This document shows, piece after piece, positions 6,844 through 14,939 of a stretch of 64,000 nt of DNA. The DNA lies in NCBI GenBank assembly GCA_001899805.1, contig MKWP01000001.1, forward strand, positions 286,884 through 350,883, given 5' to 3'. The DNA comes from Lysobacterales bacterium 66-474 (GTDB lineage Bacteria > Pseudomonadota > Gammaproteobacteria > Xanthomonadales > Rhodanobacteraceae). The notes under the pieces were generated by a model. The model had not been told where the DNA came from, ran no database searches, and saw nothing but the letters and a program-made list of their open reading frames with translations. How positions within the stretch are numbered: the stretch's first letter is position 1; each line of letters begins with the position of its first letter. The position numbers and the translations under genes were made by a program.

Positions 6844-8391
6844 TCAATATCTTCCGGCCTTGCCCGAATCCACCGGCCAGAATTTCAATCCTTCGGGGCC
6901 GCGGCGGACAAGCCGCACCAGCAGGATCGCGCCTGCCACAAGGAGTCCCGTGATGGTGAGACACGCCACGGTGCCGATGATCATGTCCGCGCGGCTGGTG
7001 TGGATCTGCGTCACCGGCAACACGCCGTCGATGATCCATGGACCGCGTCCGGCTTCGCTCACGATCCAGCCCAGCGCCCCTGCGATCCACGGCACCGGCA
7101 AGCTCCATGCCGCCACGCGCAGGAACCAGCGTCTGTCCAGCCTGCGCTTCGACGCCAGCCAGAACGCGCAGCCGAACAGCACGATGGCATACACGCCGAG
7201 CAACGCCATGCCGCGGAAGGTCCAGAACAGCAGCGGCACGTCCGGGATCGTGTCCCGCGCGGCGGCGGCCATCAGCGCGTCGCTTGCATGCGCGGGATGC
7301 GCGGTGTGCCGCAGCAGCAGCAATCCATAGCCGAGATTGGACGTGTCTTCGAGGTCGAAGACGAGGTCGCCCGCGCCACCCGGATTGGCCCACGGCGTGT
7401 CCATCACGGTGAATGCCGCGACACCGTCGTGGATGCGCGCCATGTTCACCGCCTCGAGTTCATCGAGGCCAGGGACCGCCTTCCTCCACGAATGGGTGGC
7501 ACCCAGCCCCAGCGCCCACGGCACGTCCACCGCCGCGCGGGTGATGCGCTGGCGACTGTCCGGGATCCCGAAAATCGTGAAGGGCGCCGGCGCGGCCTGC
7601 GTATGCCACTCGGCGGCGATCGCGGCGATCTGCATCTGCTGGCCGGACGACTCGGCATAGCCGCGGTGGTCGCCGAGCAGCGCCAGCGAGAGCGCGGCGG
7701 CCAATCCGAAGCTTGCCGCCACGGTCAACGACCGGCGCGCGATCTGCATGTTGCGGCGACGCAGCAGATACCACGCCGAAATCGAAAGCACCAGGGTTGC
7801 CGCGGTGAGATAGCACGCGCCGATCAGGTGCACGAACCTCGACTGCGCGGCGGAGTTCAGCAGCACCGCCGGCACGTCGTAGATCCAGACTTGCAGGCTG
7901 CCTGCATCGAGGTCCACGCCCGCCGGGTTGTCCAGCAAACCGAATCCGATCGCGACCTTCAGCACCACGAACCCGAACAACGGCACCCACAGCCAGGTGA
8001 CCAGCAGGTGTTGCACCCTGCCGAGGCTCCACCAATCGCGGAACCAGTTCCAGACCAGCAATCCGAAGGCGAGCGCGAACGGCGCGAACAACACGATCAA
8101 CCACGGGCCGGGCATGCCGTGGATGTGCCTGGTGAATCGGCCCGGATCCGCGGCGTACAGGATCGCCAGCACGATCGAACCGATTGCCCACATCAGCAGG
8201 ACGACCCCGAACAGCCTGCCCCAGAAGCGGGCGATCTGTTTCCAGATTTCCCGCCCGGTCATCACGTACACGCTCTCGACGATCGCGATGATCGGCGGCA
8301 ATCCCGCCGCCAACGGCAGCAGGGTCGCGCAGTACAAGGCCACGAGGTGCGGCCACAGTGCTGAAACCTGGAATCCGGACGGCGGGATCAT
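6844..8391 (-). CDS. CydA-like protein lacking high-spin haem-site residues (cytochrome bd subunit I homologue)
   Basis: This 515-residue membrane protein aligns with CydA along its length. Retained features include FVHLIG (equivalent of H186) and FWTFRGMALLG (M393), the low-spin haem b558 ligands, the Q-loop end EWHTQAAPAPFTIFGIPD, and GWIVSEAGRGPW around the equivalent of E445. By-eye alignment to E. coli shows the H19 position as Cys21 (ALYCATLLP), E99 and E107 as Val and Ala (GPWLIVLFAPFALA), and Q-loop K252/E257 as Gln/Ala (QIAAIAAEW). It therefore probably cannot bind the oxygen-reducing haem normally. It is followed by cydX but no cydB. It may be an electron-transfer or sensor derivative; this is inference. 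Confidence 0.8.
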   Translation of the reverse strand: MIPPSGFQVSALWPHLVALYCATLLPLAAGLPPIIAIVESVYVMTGREIWKQIARFWGRLFGVVLLMWAIGSIVLAILYAADPGRFTRHIHGMPGPWLIVLFAPFALAFGLLVWNWFRDWWSLGRVQHLLVTWLWVPLFGFVVLKVAIGFGLLDNPAGVDLDAGSLQVWIYDVPAVLLNSAAQSRFVHLIGACYLTAATLVLSISAWYLLRRRNMQIARRSLTVAASFGLAAALSLALLGDHRGYAESSGQQMQIAAIAAEWHTQAAPAPFTIFGIPDSRQRITRAAVDVPWALGLGATHSWRKAVPGLDELEAVNMARIHDGVAAFTVMDTPWANPGGAGDLVFDLEDTSNLGYGLLLLRHTAHPAHASDALMAAAARDTIPDVPLLFWTFRGMALLGVYAIVLFGCAFWLASKRRLDRRWFLRVAAWSLPVPWIAGALGWIVSEAGRGPWIIDGVLPVTQIHTSRADMIIGTVACLTITGLLVAGAILLVRLVRRGPEGLKFWPVDSGKAGRY

Positions 8392-8435
8392 CGCGATGAC
8401 TCAAGCCTGTCGGCTGTCGTGTGCATGGGCCACCA

Positions 8436-8873
8436 TCAGCGCACCACCAGCACGCAAATGCCGGTGTGGTTCAAGACTTGCTGCGTCTGGCTGCCCAACA
8501 CCAGCCTTGCAATGCCGCGCCGGCCATGCGACGCCATCACGATCAAGTCGCAACGGGCTCGTTGCGCCGCCGTCACGATCGCTTCGTGGGGGTGCTCGCT
8601 TCGTTTCACGAACGTGTCGCACGGGACCCCCGCGAGCTCGGCTTCACGCTGCAATGGCGCGAACAACTTGTCCGCGTGCGCCTGCGCAAGAACCCGCAGT
8701 TCCGCGGGCGGCGGCTCCAGCAATTCCTCGACGATGCCGGCGCGATTGAATTCCATCATCGCGTGAAACCCCGTCACCCGGGCTCCGATTTTCCGCGCGA
8801 GGGCGACGCCCACTTCGATCGCGCGGCGCGAACCCGGGTCGTCGTCGATCGGAATCAGGATATGGGTAAACAT
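8436..8873 (-). CDS. Universal stress protein (UspA family)
   Basis: This 145-residue protein has a single Usp domain: ILIPIDDDPGSRRAIEVGV at the start and the ATP-binding motif region ASHGRRGIARLVLGSQTQQVL near the C-terminus (G-2x-G-9x-G(S/T) pattern). ATP-binding Usp proteins help cells survive starvation and oxygen lack. The ATG at 8873 follows GGGAG at nine bases. It lies between the BON-domain gene and the cydA-like gene on one strand, apparently in the same FNR-controlled transcript. Confidence 0.92.
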   Translation of the reverse strand: MFTHILIPIDDDPGSRRAIEVGVALARKIGARVTGFHAMMEFNRAGIVEELLEPPPAELRVLAQAHADKLFAPLQREAELAGVPCDTFVKRSEHPHEAIVTAAQRARCDLIVMASHGRRGIARLVLGSQTQQVLNHTGICVLVVR

Positions 8874-8941
8874 GCCCGGCGACTCCCTGGGCCGCGCGCC
8901 CTCCCTGGTGCGCGGCCCGAACACGTTGAACCGATCGCGAC

Positions 8942-9595
8942 TCAGGCCGCGATCGTGGTCTGGTCCACCACGTTGCGAACCCCGGGGGCGCGCCACGCGG
9001 CCAGGCGCGCCGCTTTCCGCTCGCTCGAGGAATCCAGTTGCCCGCAAAGGGTCACGGTGCCGCCATTCACCAGCACCGCAATGTCCCTGGCGCGCCGGAA
9101 GGATCGCCTGCGCAGCGCCGCTTCGATCTGGCGCGTGACGTCGCGAGGTTCGACCCCCGGCTTGATTTCAATCAGGTTGACCAGGCCCGTGATGCCCACG
9201 AGGTTGCGCATGGCGGATTCCGCGGCGCGGCTCTGGTACTCCCACTCCACGCCGCCGGACAACACCACCCACCCGTGATTGACCGCCACCTTCACCTTTC
9301 GCGGCGGGATCGACGCGTTCCACGCCAGCACGTTGCGCGCAGCCCTGGCGATGTCGTCGTCCGATCGCCTGTCGATGCCCGGCAACTCGACATCGAGGTC
9401 GGCAATCACGCCGTCCACGCCATCCACACGCCACGCGGCGGCTTGCGCGTGGCACTTCTGCGCGTAGCTGCCCACCAGGCCGGAGAGTGTCACGAGGCCG
9501 GCGTGCGCCTCCACGTCGATCCGGCTCGCGTCAACGGACGGATCCCAGTCCAATTCCGCCGCCACGTCACGCTGAAGTTCCCGATCGGTTTTCAT
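8942..9595 (-). CDS. Three-BON-domain protein
   Basis: This 217-residue protein contains three BON modules in a row, each with a V(T/V)LSGxV-type strand (for example GLVTLSGLVGSYAQK, WVVLSGGVEWEYQ, TVTLCGQLDSSSE). BON proteins such as OsmY bind membranes or solutes and are stress-related. No signal peptide is evident, so it is probably cytoplasmic, unlike OsmY. GGAGAG precedes the ATG at 9595. An FNR-like box is centred 57 bases upstream of the start, giving a predicted 16-base leader; this is probably the first gene of the BON-usp-cydA-like-cydX transcript. Confidence 0.88.
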   Translation of the reverse strand: MKTDRELQRDVAAELDWDPSVDASRIDVEAHAGLVTLSGLVGSYAQKCHAQAAAWRVDGVDGVIADLDVELPGIDRRSDDDIARAARNVLAWNASIPPRKVKVAVNHGWVVLSGGVEWEYQSRAAESAMRNLVGITGLVNLIEIKPGVEPRDVTRQIEAALRRRSFRRARDIAVLVNGGTVTLCGQLDSSSERKAARLAAWRAPGVRNVVDQTTIAA

Positions 9596-9645
9596 CCGCA
9601 CTCTCCTCGCATGGGTCAACTATCGATTTTCGGCGCGGCCACGAT

Positions 9646-9659
9646 GTGATTCAGGTCAA
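9646..9659. promoter_or_regulatory. FNR/Anr-like box upstream of the BON gene
   Basis: GTGATTCAGGTCAA matches TTGAT-N4-ATCAA at eight of ten positions. At -41.5 on the minus strand it predicts transcription from about 9611, 16 bases ahead of the BON-gene ATG. Confidence 0.6.
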
Positions 9660-9704
9660 CTCGATCGGAATGCACCGCATCAAACGAAGCCGCGTGCATG
9701 TCCC

Positions 9705-10094
9705 CTACGAGCCACGCGGAATTTCGCGCCCGGCCTTGTCCCGTTCGTGCAAACGCTGGCAGTGGATGCAACGTTTGGCCGTGGGGTACGCCAACAGGCG
9801 TTCGTAGGCAATCGCTTCGCCGCAGTCCGTGCAGATGCCGTAGACGCCTGCCGACAGGCGCTCGCGCGCGGCGAGGATGTCGCGGATGTCCGCGACGTCC
9901 TGCTTGATCACCGCATCGTCCGACGCGAGGGTGGACTCGGTCAGCGCCGCATCGACCCAGTCGGCCGACACGCCTTCATCCAGCTGCTCCCGCGCCCGCT
10001 GCGTGACCGTGGCGATCTCCTTCCTCTCGCGTTCGTAACGCTCGTCCATCAGCTTCGACAGATGCGTGATTTGTGCTTGCGTCAAGGTGGCCAT
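9705..10094 (-). CDS. DksA/TraR-family C4 zinc-finger protein
   Basis: This 129-residue protein has an N-terminal coiled coil (about residues 1-75) and a C-terminal four-cysteine zinc finger CTDCGEAI...CIHC, the DksA/TraR architecture. Members bind the RNA polymerase secondary channel and alter transcription during stress. It is shorter than E. coli DksA (151 residues), and the coiled-coil tip does not obviously carry the DxxDxA motif, so a distinct stress-specific role is likely. AGGAG lies seven bases before the ATG. It follows the UspE-like gene by ten bases and is probably cotranscribed with it. Confidence 0.9.
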   Translation of the reverse strand: MATLTQAQITHLSKLMDERYERERKEIATVTQRAREQLDEGVSADWVDAALTESTLASDDAVIKQDVADIRDILAARERLSAGVYGICTDCGEAIAYERLLAYPTAKRCIHCQRLHERDKAGREIPRGS

Positions 10095-10104
10095 TGGATG
10101 TCTC

Positions 10105-11055
10105 CTACCCGTGTGGATGGTCCCCGTTGTGTTCCAGCTCGGTTCGCAGGCGCTCGGCGAAACCATCCGGCTTGAGCACCAGCACGTCGCAATCGAGTCG
10201 CTCCAGCAGGTCCTCGGCCACGCTGCCGACCGAAATCCGTTGCAGGAAATTGCGCTGGATCGAACCCATCACGACCACGTCGATCCGGTTCTCGGCCGCG
10301 AACCCCGCGATCGCCCAACCGGGAATGCCGTCCAGCAGGTGCAGGCGTTCCGCGGGAATGCCGAACTCCTTGCCGAGCCGTTGCAGTGCGTCGCGATGCA
10401 GGGCGCGGAATTGCTCGATCAGCCCCAGATCCGGCATCAGGCCGAACTCCGGGCCGGCGAACGGCGGGATGTATTCGAAGGCGTGCACGACATCCAGTTC
10501 CGCCCCGCACTGCATCGCGAGACGGTTGGCGGCATTGAGCACGCGCGCCGTGAGTTCGCGCGGACGGTCGTGTTCGTCCAGCGGATCCACGGCGGCGAGG
10601 ATGCGCCTGGGCAACCCATGCGTGCCGCTGCGCACCAGCATCAGTGGCGCCGGACACTGGCGCAGCAGGTCGAGGTCCTCCGGCGTGAACAGCACGCGCT
10701 TCAACGAGGCTTCCCTCTGCACGTCCTTGATCACCATTTGCGGTTGCCCGGCCAGCACCGCCGACAACATCCGGGCCATGACCGGATGGTCCCAGAACAG
10801 ATGGGTGTCCACCGCCAGTCCGTCACGCCGCAGCGGTTCGGCCAGCGATTCCAGCTTTTCGCGCCGACCGCGCAGATAGGCATCCAGATCGAACCCGCGC
10901 GACGCGGCGTGCGCCAGCGTCCGGTCGAATTCGAACAACGCCAGCAACAAGCGGTCGCCGCTCTTGCGAGCCAGCGCCGCGGCGCGCACCACGCCGGGCG
11001 TCAGCGTCAACGCCTTGTCCACGATCACCATGCAGGCCGGGCCTGGTTCGGGCAT
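10105..11055 (-). CDS. uspE: UspE-like tandem universal stress protein
   Basis: This protein of about 316 residues has two Usp domains in tandem. The first half has the UspE-type stretch KRVLFTPEDLDLLRQCPAP, and the second ends GSIQRNFLQRISVGSVAEDLLERLDCDVLVLKP. This arrangement matches E. coli UspE. The second of two close ATGs (11055) is chosen because GGAG is eight bases upstream of it but only two from the first (11061). An FNR-like box is centred 77 bases upstream of the start. Confidence 0.88.
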   Translation of the reverse strand: MPEPGPACMVIVDKALTLTPGVVRAAALARKSGDRLLLALFEFDRTLAHAASRGFDLDAYLRGRREKLESLAEPLRRDGLAVDTHLFWDHPVMARMLSAVLAGQPQMVIKDVQREASLKRVLFTPEDLDLLRQCPAPLMLVRSGTHGLPRRILAAVDPLDEHDRPRELTARVLNAANRLAMQCGAELDVVHAFEYIPPFAGPEFGLMPDLGLIEQFRALHRDALQRLGKEFGIPAERLHLLDGIPGWAIAGFAAENRIDVVVMGSIQRNFLQRISVGSVAEDLLERLDCDVLVLKPDGFAERLRTELEHNGDHPHG

Positions 11056-11125
11056 CGACATGACTCCGCTTGCCGGACGCGGATGCGTCGTTATCGCCAG
11101 ACTGAAGGCGCCGCAAGCGGCGATG

Positions 11126-11139
11126 GTGACGTGGATCAA
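11126..11139. promoter_or_regulatory. FNR/Anr-like box upstream of uspE
   Basis: GTGACGTGGATCAA, read on the minus strand as TTGAT-N4-GTCAC, has one perfect half-site. At -41.5 it predicts transcription from about 11091 toward uspE with a 36-base leader. The gap is divergent, so it could also influence the response-regulator gene starting at 11253. Confidence 0.55.
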
Positions 11140-11252
11140 GCCACGCACACTTTGGCGGTATCGAAAGCGGCATCGCCGGACAGACGCCCATGCCGCCTTG
11201 ACGGCGGTCTTGATATATTCGCAGCCTGCTCAGCGCATCGTGTGCAGGCATC

Positions 11253-11969
11253 ATGCGTAACCCTACGCACCTGCTGGTCGTGGACGACGATATCGGCATT
11301 CTGGATCTGCTTCGCCGCTATTTCGCCGGCCAGGGATTCGAAGTCAGCACCGCATCGAACGGCGCCGAGATGCGCAGCGTGCTCGGGCGCACGGGCATTG
11401 ACCTGGTGCTGCTCGACCTGGGCCTGCCGGGCGAGGATGGCTTCGAACTGACGCGCCAACTCCGCAAAAGCTGGAACGGCGCACTCATCATCATCACCGG
11501 TCGCGGCGATTCGGTGGATCGCGTGGTCGGGCTGGAGCTCGGCGCGGACGACTATGTCACCAAGCCGTTCGAATTGCGCGAGTTGCTCGCGCGCATTCGC
11601 AGCGTGCTGAGGCGCAGCGCCTCGTCTTCGGCTGAAGCCTCTGACGGCGCGGCATTCCATTTCGCGGGCTTTAGCCTCGATCCGGCGTCACGCACGCTTC
11701 GCAGCGACAACGGCGATTCGATCGCGCTCACCACCGGCGAATACGAACTGTTGCACATATTGGTCGGACACCCCAACCGCGTGCTGTCGCGCGACGAATT
11801 GATGGAGCACATCCACGGCCGCAGCGCCGGTCCATTCGATCGCGCCATCGACGTGCAGATTGCGCGGCTTCGCCGCAAGATCGAGTCCGATCCGGCCAAT
11901 CCCGAACTGATCAAGTCCGTGCGTGGCGCGGGATACCTGTTTGCCGCGCGTGTCCAGACGGAGCGGTGA
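11253..11969 (+). CDS. OmpR/PhoB-family response regulator
   Basis: This 238-residue regulator has a receiver domain (acidic pocket DDD at 11-13, phospho-acceptor Asp55 in LVLLDLGLPG, YVTKPF lysine) and a C-terminal winged-helix DNA-binding domain (FDRAIDVQIARLRRKIE, GAGYLF). The histidine kinase gene starts immediately after its stop codon, so they form a cognate pair. The target genes are not evident, but the surrounding stress and anaerobic genes are natural candidates. Confidence 0.94.
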   Translation: MRNPTHLLVVDDDIGILDLLRRYFAGQGFEVSTASNGAEMRSVLGRTGIDLVLLDLGLPGEDGFELTRQLRKSWNGALIIITGRGDSVDRVVGLELGADDYVTKPFELRELLARIRSVLRRSASSSAEASDGAAFHFAGFSLDPASRTLRSDNGDSIALTTGEYELLHILVGHPNRVLSRDELMEHIHGRSAGPFDRAIDVQIARLRRKIESDPANPELIKSVRGAGYLFAARVQTER

Positions 11970-14021
11970 ATGAGCCCGCCGGACATCCCCGCCGCCAGTT
12001 TCGCCATGCTGGGCATGTGGTTCGACATCGCTCCCGACGCGATGATCGCGGTGGACCGGGAAGGCAGCATCGTGCTCGCCAACGCGCAGGCCGAACGCAT
12101 GTTCGGCTACGGGCAAGGCGCCCTGCAGGGCCTGGCGCTGGAAGCGCTGGTGCCGGAACCACTGCGCCATGCGCACCGGACGCATCGCAACGGCTACATG
12201 GCCCACCCACGCGTTCGCCCGATGGGGATCGGCTACGAATTGATGGGGATGAAGCACGACGGCCAGGCGTTCCCCCTCGAAATCGGCCTGAGCTCGATCG
12301 CCACCGAAAAGGGCGCCATCGCGATCGCTTCGGTGCGCGACATCTCCGAAACGCGGCGCGTGCGCCAGGCGCTCGAACGCGCCCAGCGTGACGGCTACCT
12401 CGCGTTGATCAGCCGGTTGGCGCTGGAATCTCCCGATTACGAACTCGCGATCCGGCGGATCCTCGAGTTGACGGCGACCGCGCTGGAATTGCCCGCCGCG
12501 GCCATCCTTGCAACCGACTGGCGCCAGCGCACGTTCCGCATCCGCGCTTCCACCGGGCTTTCCGAGCCAACCGCCCGGACGCTCACCTCCATCTTCGCCA
12601 ACGCCGATTCCATCCGCGGCACCCTCGACACACGCGAACACGCCGTGATCACGTCCGAAATATTGCGGGATGGACCTTCCGAGGCCATCCGCGCGGATCT
12701 TTCCAGGGCGGGATTCCACGACATCGCCCTGGTTCCGCTTTTCGTGCGGCAGGAGACGCTGGGGTTCCTGCTTGCGCTGGCCGCCGCGCCCGGGAGTTTC
12801 GACGAGGGAAAGATCAATTTCCTGCAGTCGATCGCCGGCCTGCTGACTTCGGCGGTGCAGCGCAGCCGCACCGAGGAGCAGCTGGCACACGCGCAAAGGC
12901 TGGACGCGGTCGGCCAACTTACCGGCGGCGTCGCGCACGACTTCAACAACCTGCTGACCGTGGTCTCCGGCAATCTGCAACTGCTGGAAGCCGAACTGTC
13001 CGACCGGCCGGACTTGCAGGAAATCATCGACAGCGCACTGCGCGCCGTGGACAGGGGCTCGGGCCTCACCCGCAGGCTGCTCACCTTCGCGCGCCGGCAA
13101 CCGCTGCGTCCACGCGCGGTCGTGCCCCAGCCCCTGATGCAGGAATTGGGCTCCATGCTCAGGCGCACCTTGGGCGAAACGATCCTGGTGCAGGTCGACT
13201 GCGCCGCCGAGGTGCCCGACCTGTATGCCGATCCCAACGAATTGGATACGGCGCTGGTCAACCTTGCGTTGAACGCACGCGATGCCATGCCGCGTGGCGG
13301 GCGTCTCGACATCGGCGCGCGCGAAATCACCTTGGACAACCCCGACAACCCATGGAAGTTGCCGCCCGGCCGTTACGTGGCCATTGCCGTGGGCGACACC
13401 GGCACGGGCATGCCGCCCGACGTGCAGGCGCACGCGTTCGAGCCGTTTTTCACCACCAAGGAATCCGGCAAGGGCAGCGGGTTGGGTCTCAGCATGGTCT
13501 ACGGGTTCGCCGCCCAGTCCGGCGGGAGCGTCTCGATCGACAGCCGGCTCGGTTACGGAACACGCGTGGAGCTCATCCTGCCCGCGGCGGCCTCGACCAT
13601 CCCGAAGGTCGACGAGGCGCGCGCCGGACACGCCGGGGAAACGAAAACGCACGCAACGATACTGGTGGTCGAAGACGAAACCGAAGTCCGCACGGTCGCG
13701 TCCAGGTTCCTCAGTGCGGTCGGTTACCGCGTCATCGCCGCGGCCAGTGCGCGCGAAGCCCTGGACCTGCTCATCGCGAGCCCCGACGTGGACCTGCTTT
13801 TCTCGGACGTGGTGCTGGGCAGCGGCATGGACGGGGTCGAACTGGCGCACGAAGCGCGCCGCATCCGGCCGGAGCTCGCGATACTGCTCGCCTCCGGCTA
13901 TCAGGGCGCGGGCGACAGACCGCGCAACGAAGGCCCGATCGAAGCTTTCGAATTGTTGCGCAAACCGTACCGGCGCGAACAACTCACCAGTGCAATCCGG
14001 CGCCTGCTCGACAACGCCTGA
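11970..14021 (+). CDS. PAS-GAF hybrid histidine kinase with C-terminal receiver
   Basis: This 683-residue protein has no clear membrane segments, so it is probably a cytoplasmic sensor. A PAS domain (about 15-130) is followed by a GAF-like domain (150-300), a HisKA dimer domain with His323 in GGVAHDFNNLL, an HATPase domain (NLALNARDAMPRGG, VGDTGTGM, FEPFFTTKESGKGSGLGL) and a receiver domain with Asp613 (LLFSDVVLG). This is the hybrid NtrB-like HK class. The ATG directly follows the TGA of the response regulator. The sensed signal is unknown; neither PAS nor GAF shows an obvious haem-ligand motif by eye. Confidence 0.92.
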   Translation: MSPPDIPAASFAMLGMWFDIAPDAMIAVDREGSIVLANAQAERMFGYGQGALQGLALEALVPEPLRHAHRTHRNGYMAHPRVRPMGIGYELMGMKHDGQAFPLEIGLSSIATEKGAIAIASVRDISETRRVRQALERAQRDGYLALISRLALESPDYELAIRRILELTATALELPAAAILATDWRQRTFRIRASTGLSEPTARTLTSIFANADSIRGTLDTREHAVITSEILRDGPSEAIRADLSRAGFHDIALVPLFVRQETLGFLLALAAAPGSFDEGKINFLQSIAGLLTSAVQRSRTEEQLAHAQRLDAVGQLTGGVAHDFNNLLTVVSGNLQLLEAELSDRPDLQEIIDSALRAVDRGSGLTRRLLTFARRQPLRPRAVVPQPLMQELGSMLRRTLGETILVQVDCAAEVPDLYADPNELDTALVNLALNARDAMPRGGRLDIGAREITLDNPDNPWKLPPGRYVAIAVGDTGTGMPPDVQAHAFEPFFTTKESGKGSGLGLSMVYGFAAQSGGSVSIDSRLGYGTRVELILPAAASTIPKVDEARAGHAGETKTHATILVVEDETEVRTVASRFLSAVGYRVIAAASAREALDLLIASPDVDLLFSDVVLGSGMDGVELAHEARRIRPELAILLASGYQGAGDRPRNEGPIEAFELLRKPYRREQLTSAIRRLLDNA

Positions 14022-14027
14022 CCCTCG

Positions 14028-14750
14028 TCATTGGATCGTGCGGGGCGTGCCGGCGCAGGCGCTCAGCTTCGGGATGTCCAGCAGTTTCACTTCACGCCGC
14101 AGCACCGAAATGTATTCGAGCTGTTCGAGGTGCGACAGCGCCCGGCTCACGGTCTCGTGCTTCAGTGCGAGGAAACTCGCGATGTCGGCGCGACCCATGC
14201 GCAGGATGAAGTGGCGGGCGCTGAACCCCAGGCGCGCGAGGCGCGATGCAAGGTCGAGCAGGAACGCCGCCACGCGCTGTTCGGCGGGCAGGGTACCGAT
14301 GGTCAGCATCCAGGACCGGTCGCGGCGGATTTCCTCGGCCAGCGCCGAAGACAACCGTATTTGCAGTTCGGGGACCTGCAGGCACGCGTTCAGCACCGGC
14401 GGGTAAGGCAGTTCCCATATCTGCGAATCCTCCAGCGCGACGGCATCGCAGGTGTGGACCGCCAGGCCGATGGATTCGACGCCCAGCAGGTCGCCGCGCA
14501 TCCGGAAACCGGTCACCTGCTCGCGGCCGTCCTCCGACAACTCGCAGGTCTTCAGGAACCCGGCGTGTACCAGGTACAGGGCGTGGAAGGGCTGCCCGTT
14601 GCGATACAGGTACTGGCCGGCGGCGACCTTCCTGCGCGTCACCACCATGTGCCGCTGCAATTCCTCGATGTCGAGCTCGGGCGGTTGTTCGAGCGCCGTC
14701 TGTTGCGGATTCGACATTTCGAGCGTGGACGGTGCGAGCGGCGTATCCAT
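14028..14750 (-). CDS. CRP/FNR-family regulator with FNR-type recognition helix, no N-terminal Fe-S cysteines
   Basis: This 240-residue protein has a cyclic-nucleotide-binding fold at residues 40-150 and a C-terminal HTH. The recognition helix KHETVSRALSHLEQL carries the E-SR triad that in FNR reads TTGAT half-sites. It lacks the N-terminal cysteine cluster that binds the FNR [4Fe-4S] centre, and in that resembles Dnr or FixK-type members, so it may sense another signal or be controlled by level. GGAG lies seven bases before the ATG at 14750. Seven FNR-type boxes in the surrounding 17 kb are its likely targets. Confidence 0.9.
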   Translation of the reverse strand: MDTPLAPSTLEMSNPQQTALEQPPELDIEELQRHMVVTRRKVAAGQYLYRNGQPFHALYLVHAGFLKTCELSEDGREQVTGFRMRGDLLGVESIGLAVHTCDAVALEDSQIWELPYPPVLNACLQVPELQIRLSSALAEEIRRDRSWMLTIGTLPAEQRVAAFLLDLASRLARLGFSARHFILRMGRADIASFLALKHETVSRALSHLEQLEYISVLRREVKLLDIPKLSACAGTPRTIQ

Positions 14751-14871
14751 GGCGGGGCTCCGGTCGTGATTGTGTTCACCGCCAAGATGCGACGCGATCG
14801 TCACCACCGGATGTCCGCCCGGCAACGGCGTGTAACGGTGTGTAACAGCGAGCCCTCGACCACGCACGGAA

Positions 14872-14885
14872 TTGACGAGGATCAG
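14872..14885. promoter_or_regulatory. FNR/Anr-like box upstream of the RNR-like gene
   Basis: TTGACGAGGATCAG matches TTGAT-N4-ATCAA at eight of ten positions. Its centre at 14878.5 predicts transcription from about 14920 on the plus strand, and a -10-like GATAGT lies at 14907-14912. This supports the ATG at 14940 over the one at 14895. On the minus strand it could also serve the FNR-type gene. Confidence 0.6.
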
Positions 14886-14939
14886 ATTTCCACCATGGCC
14901 AGTACGGATAGTGGGGACGACCCACGGCGCCCGGCTGCA

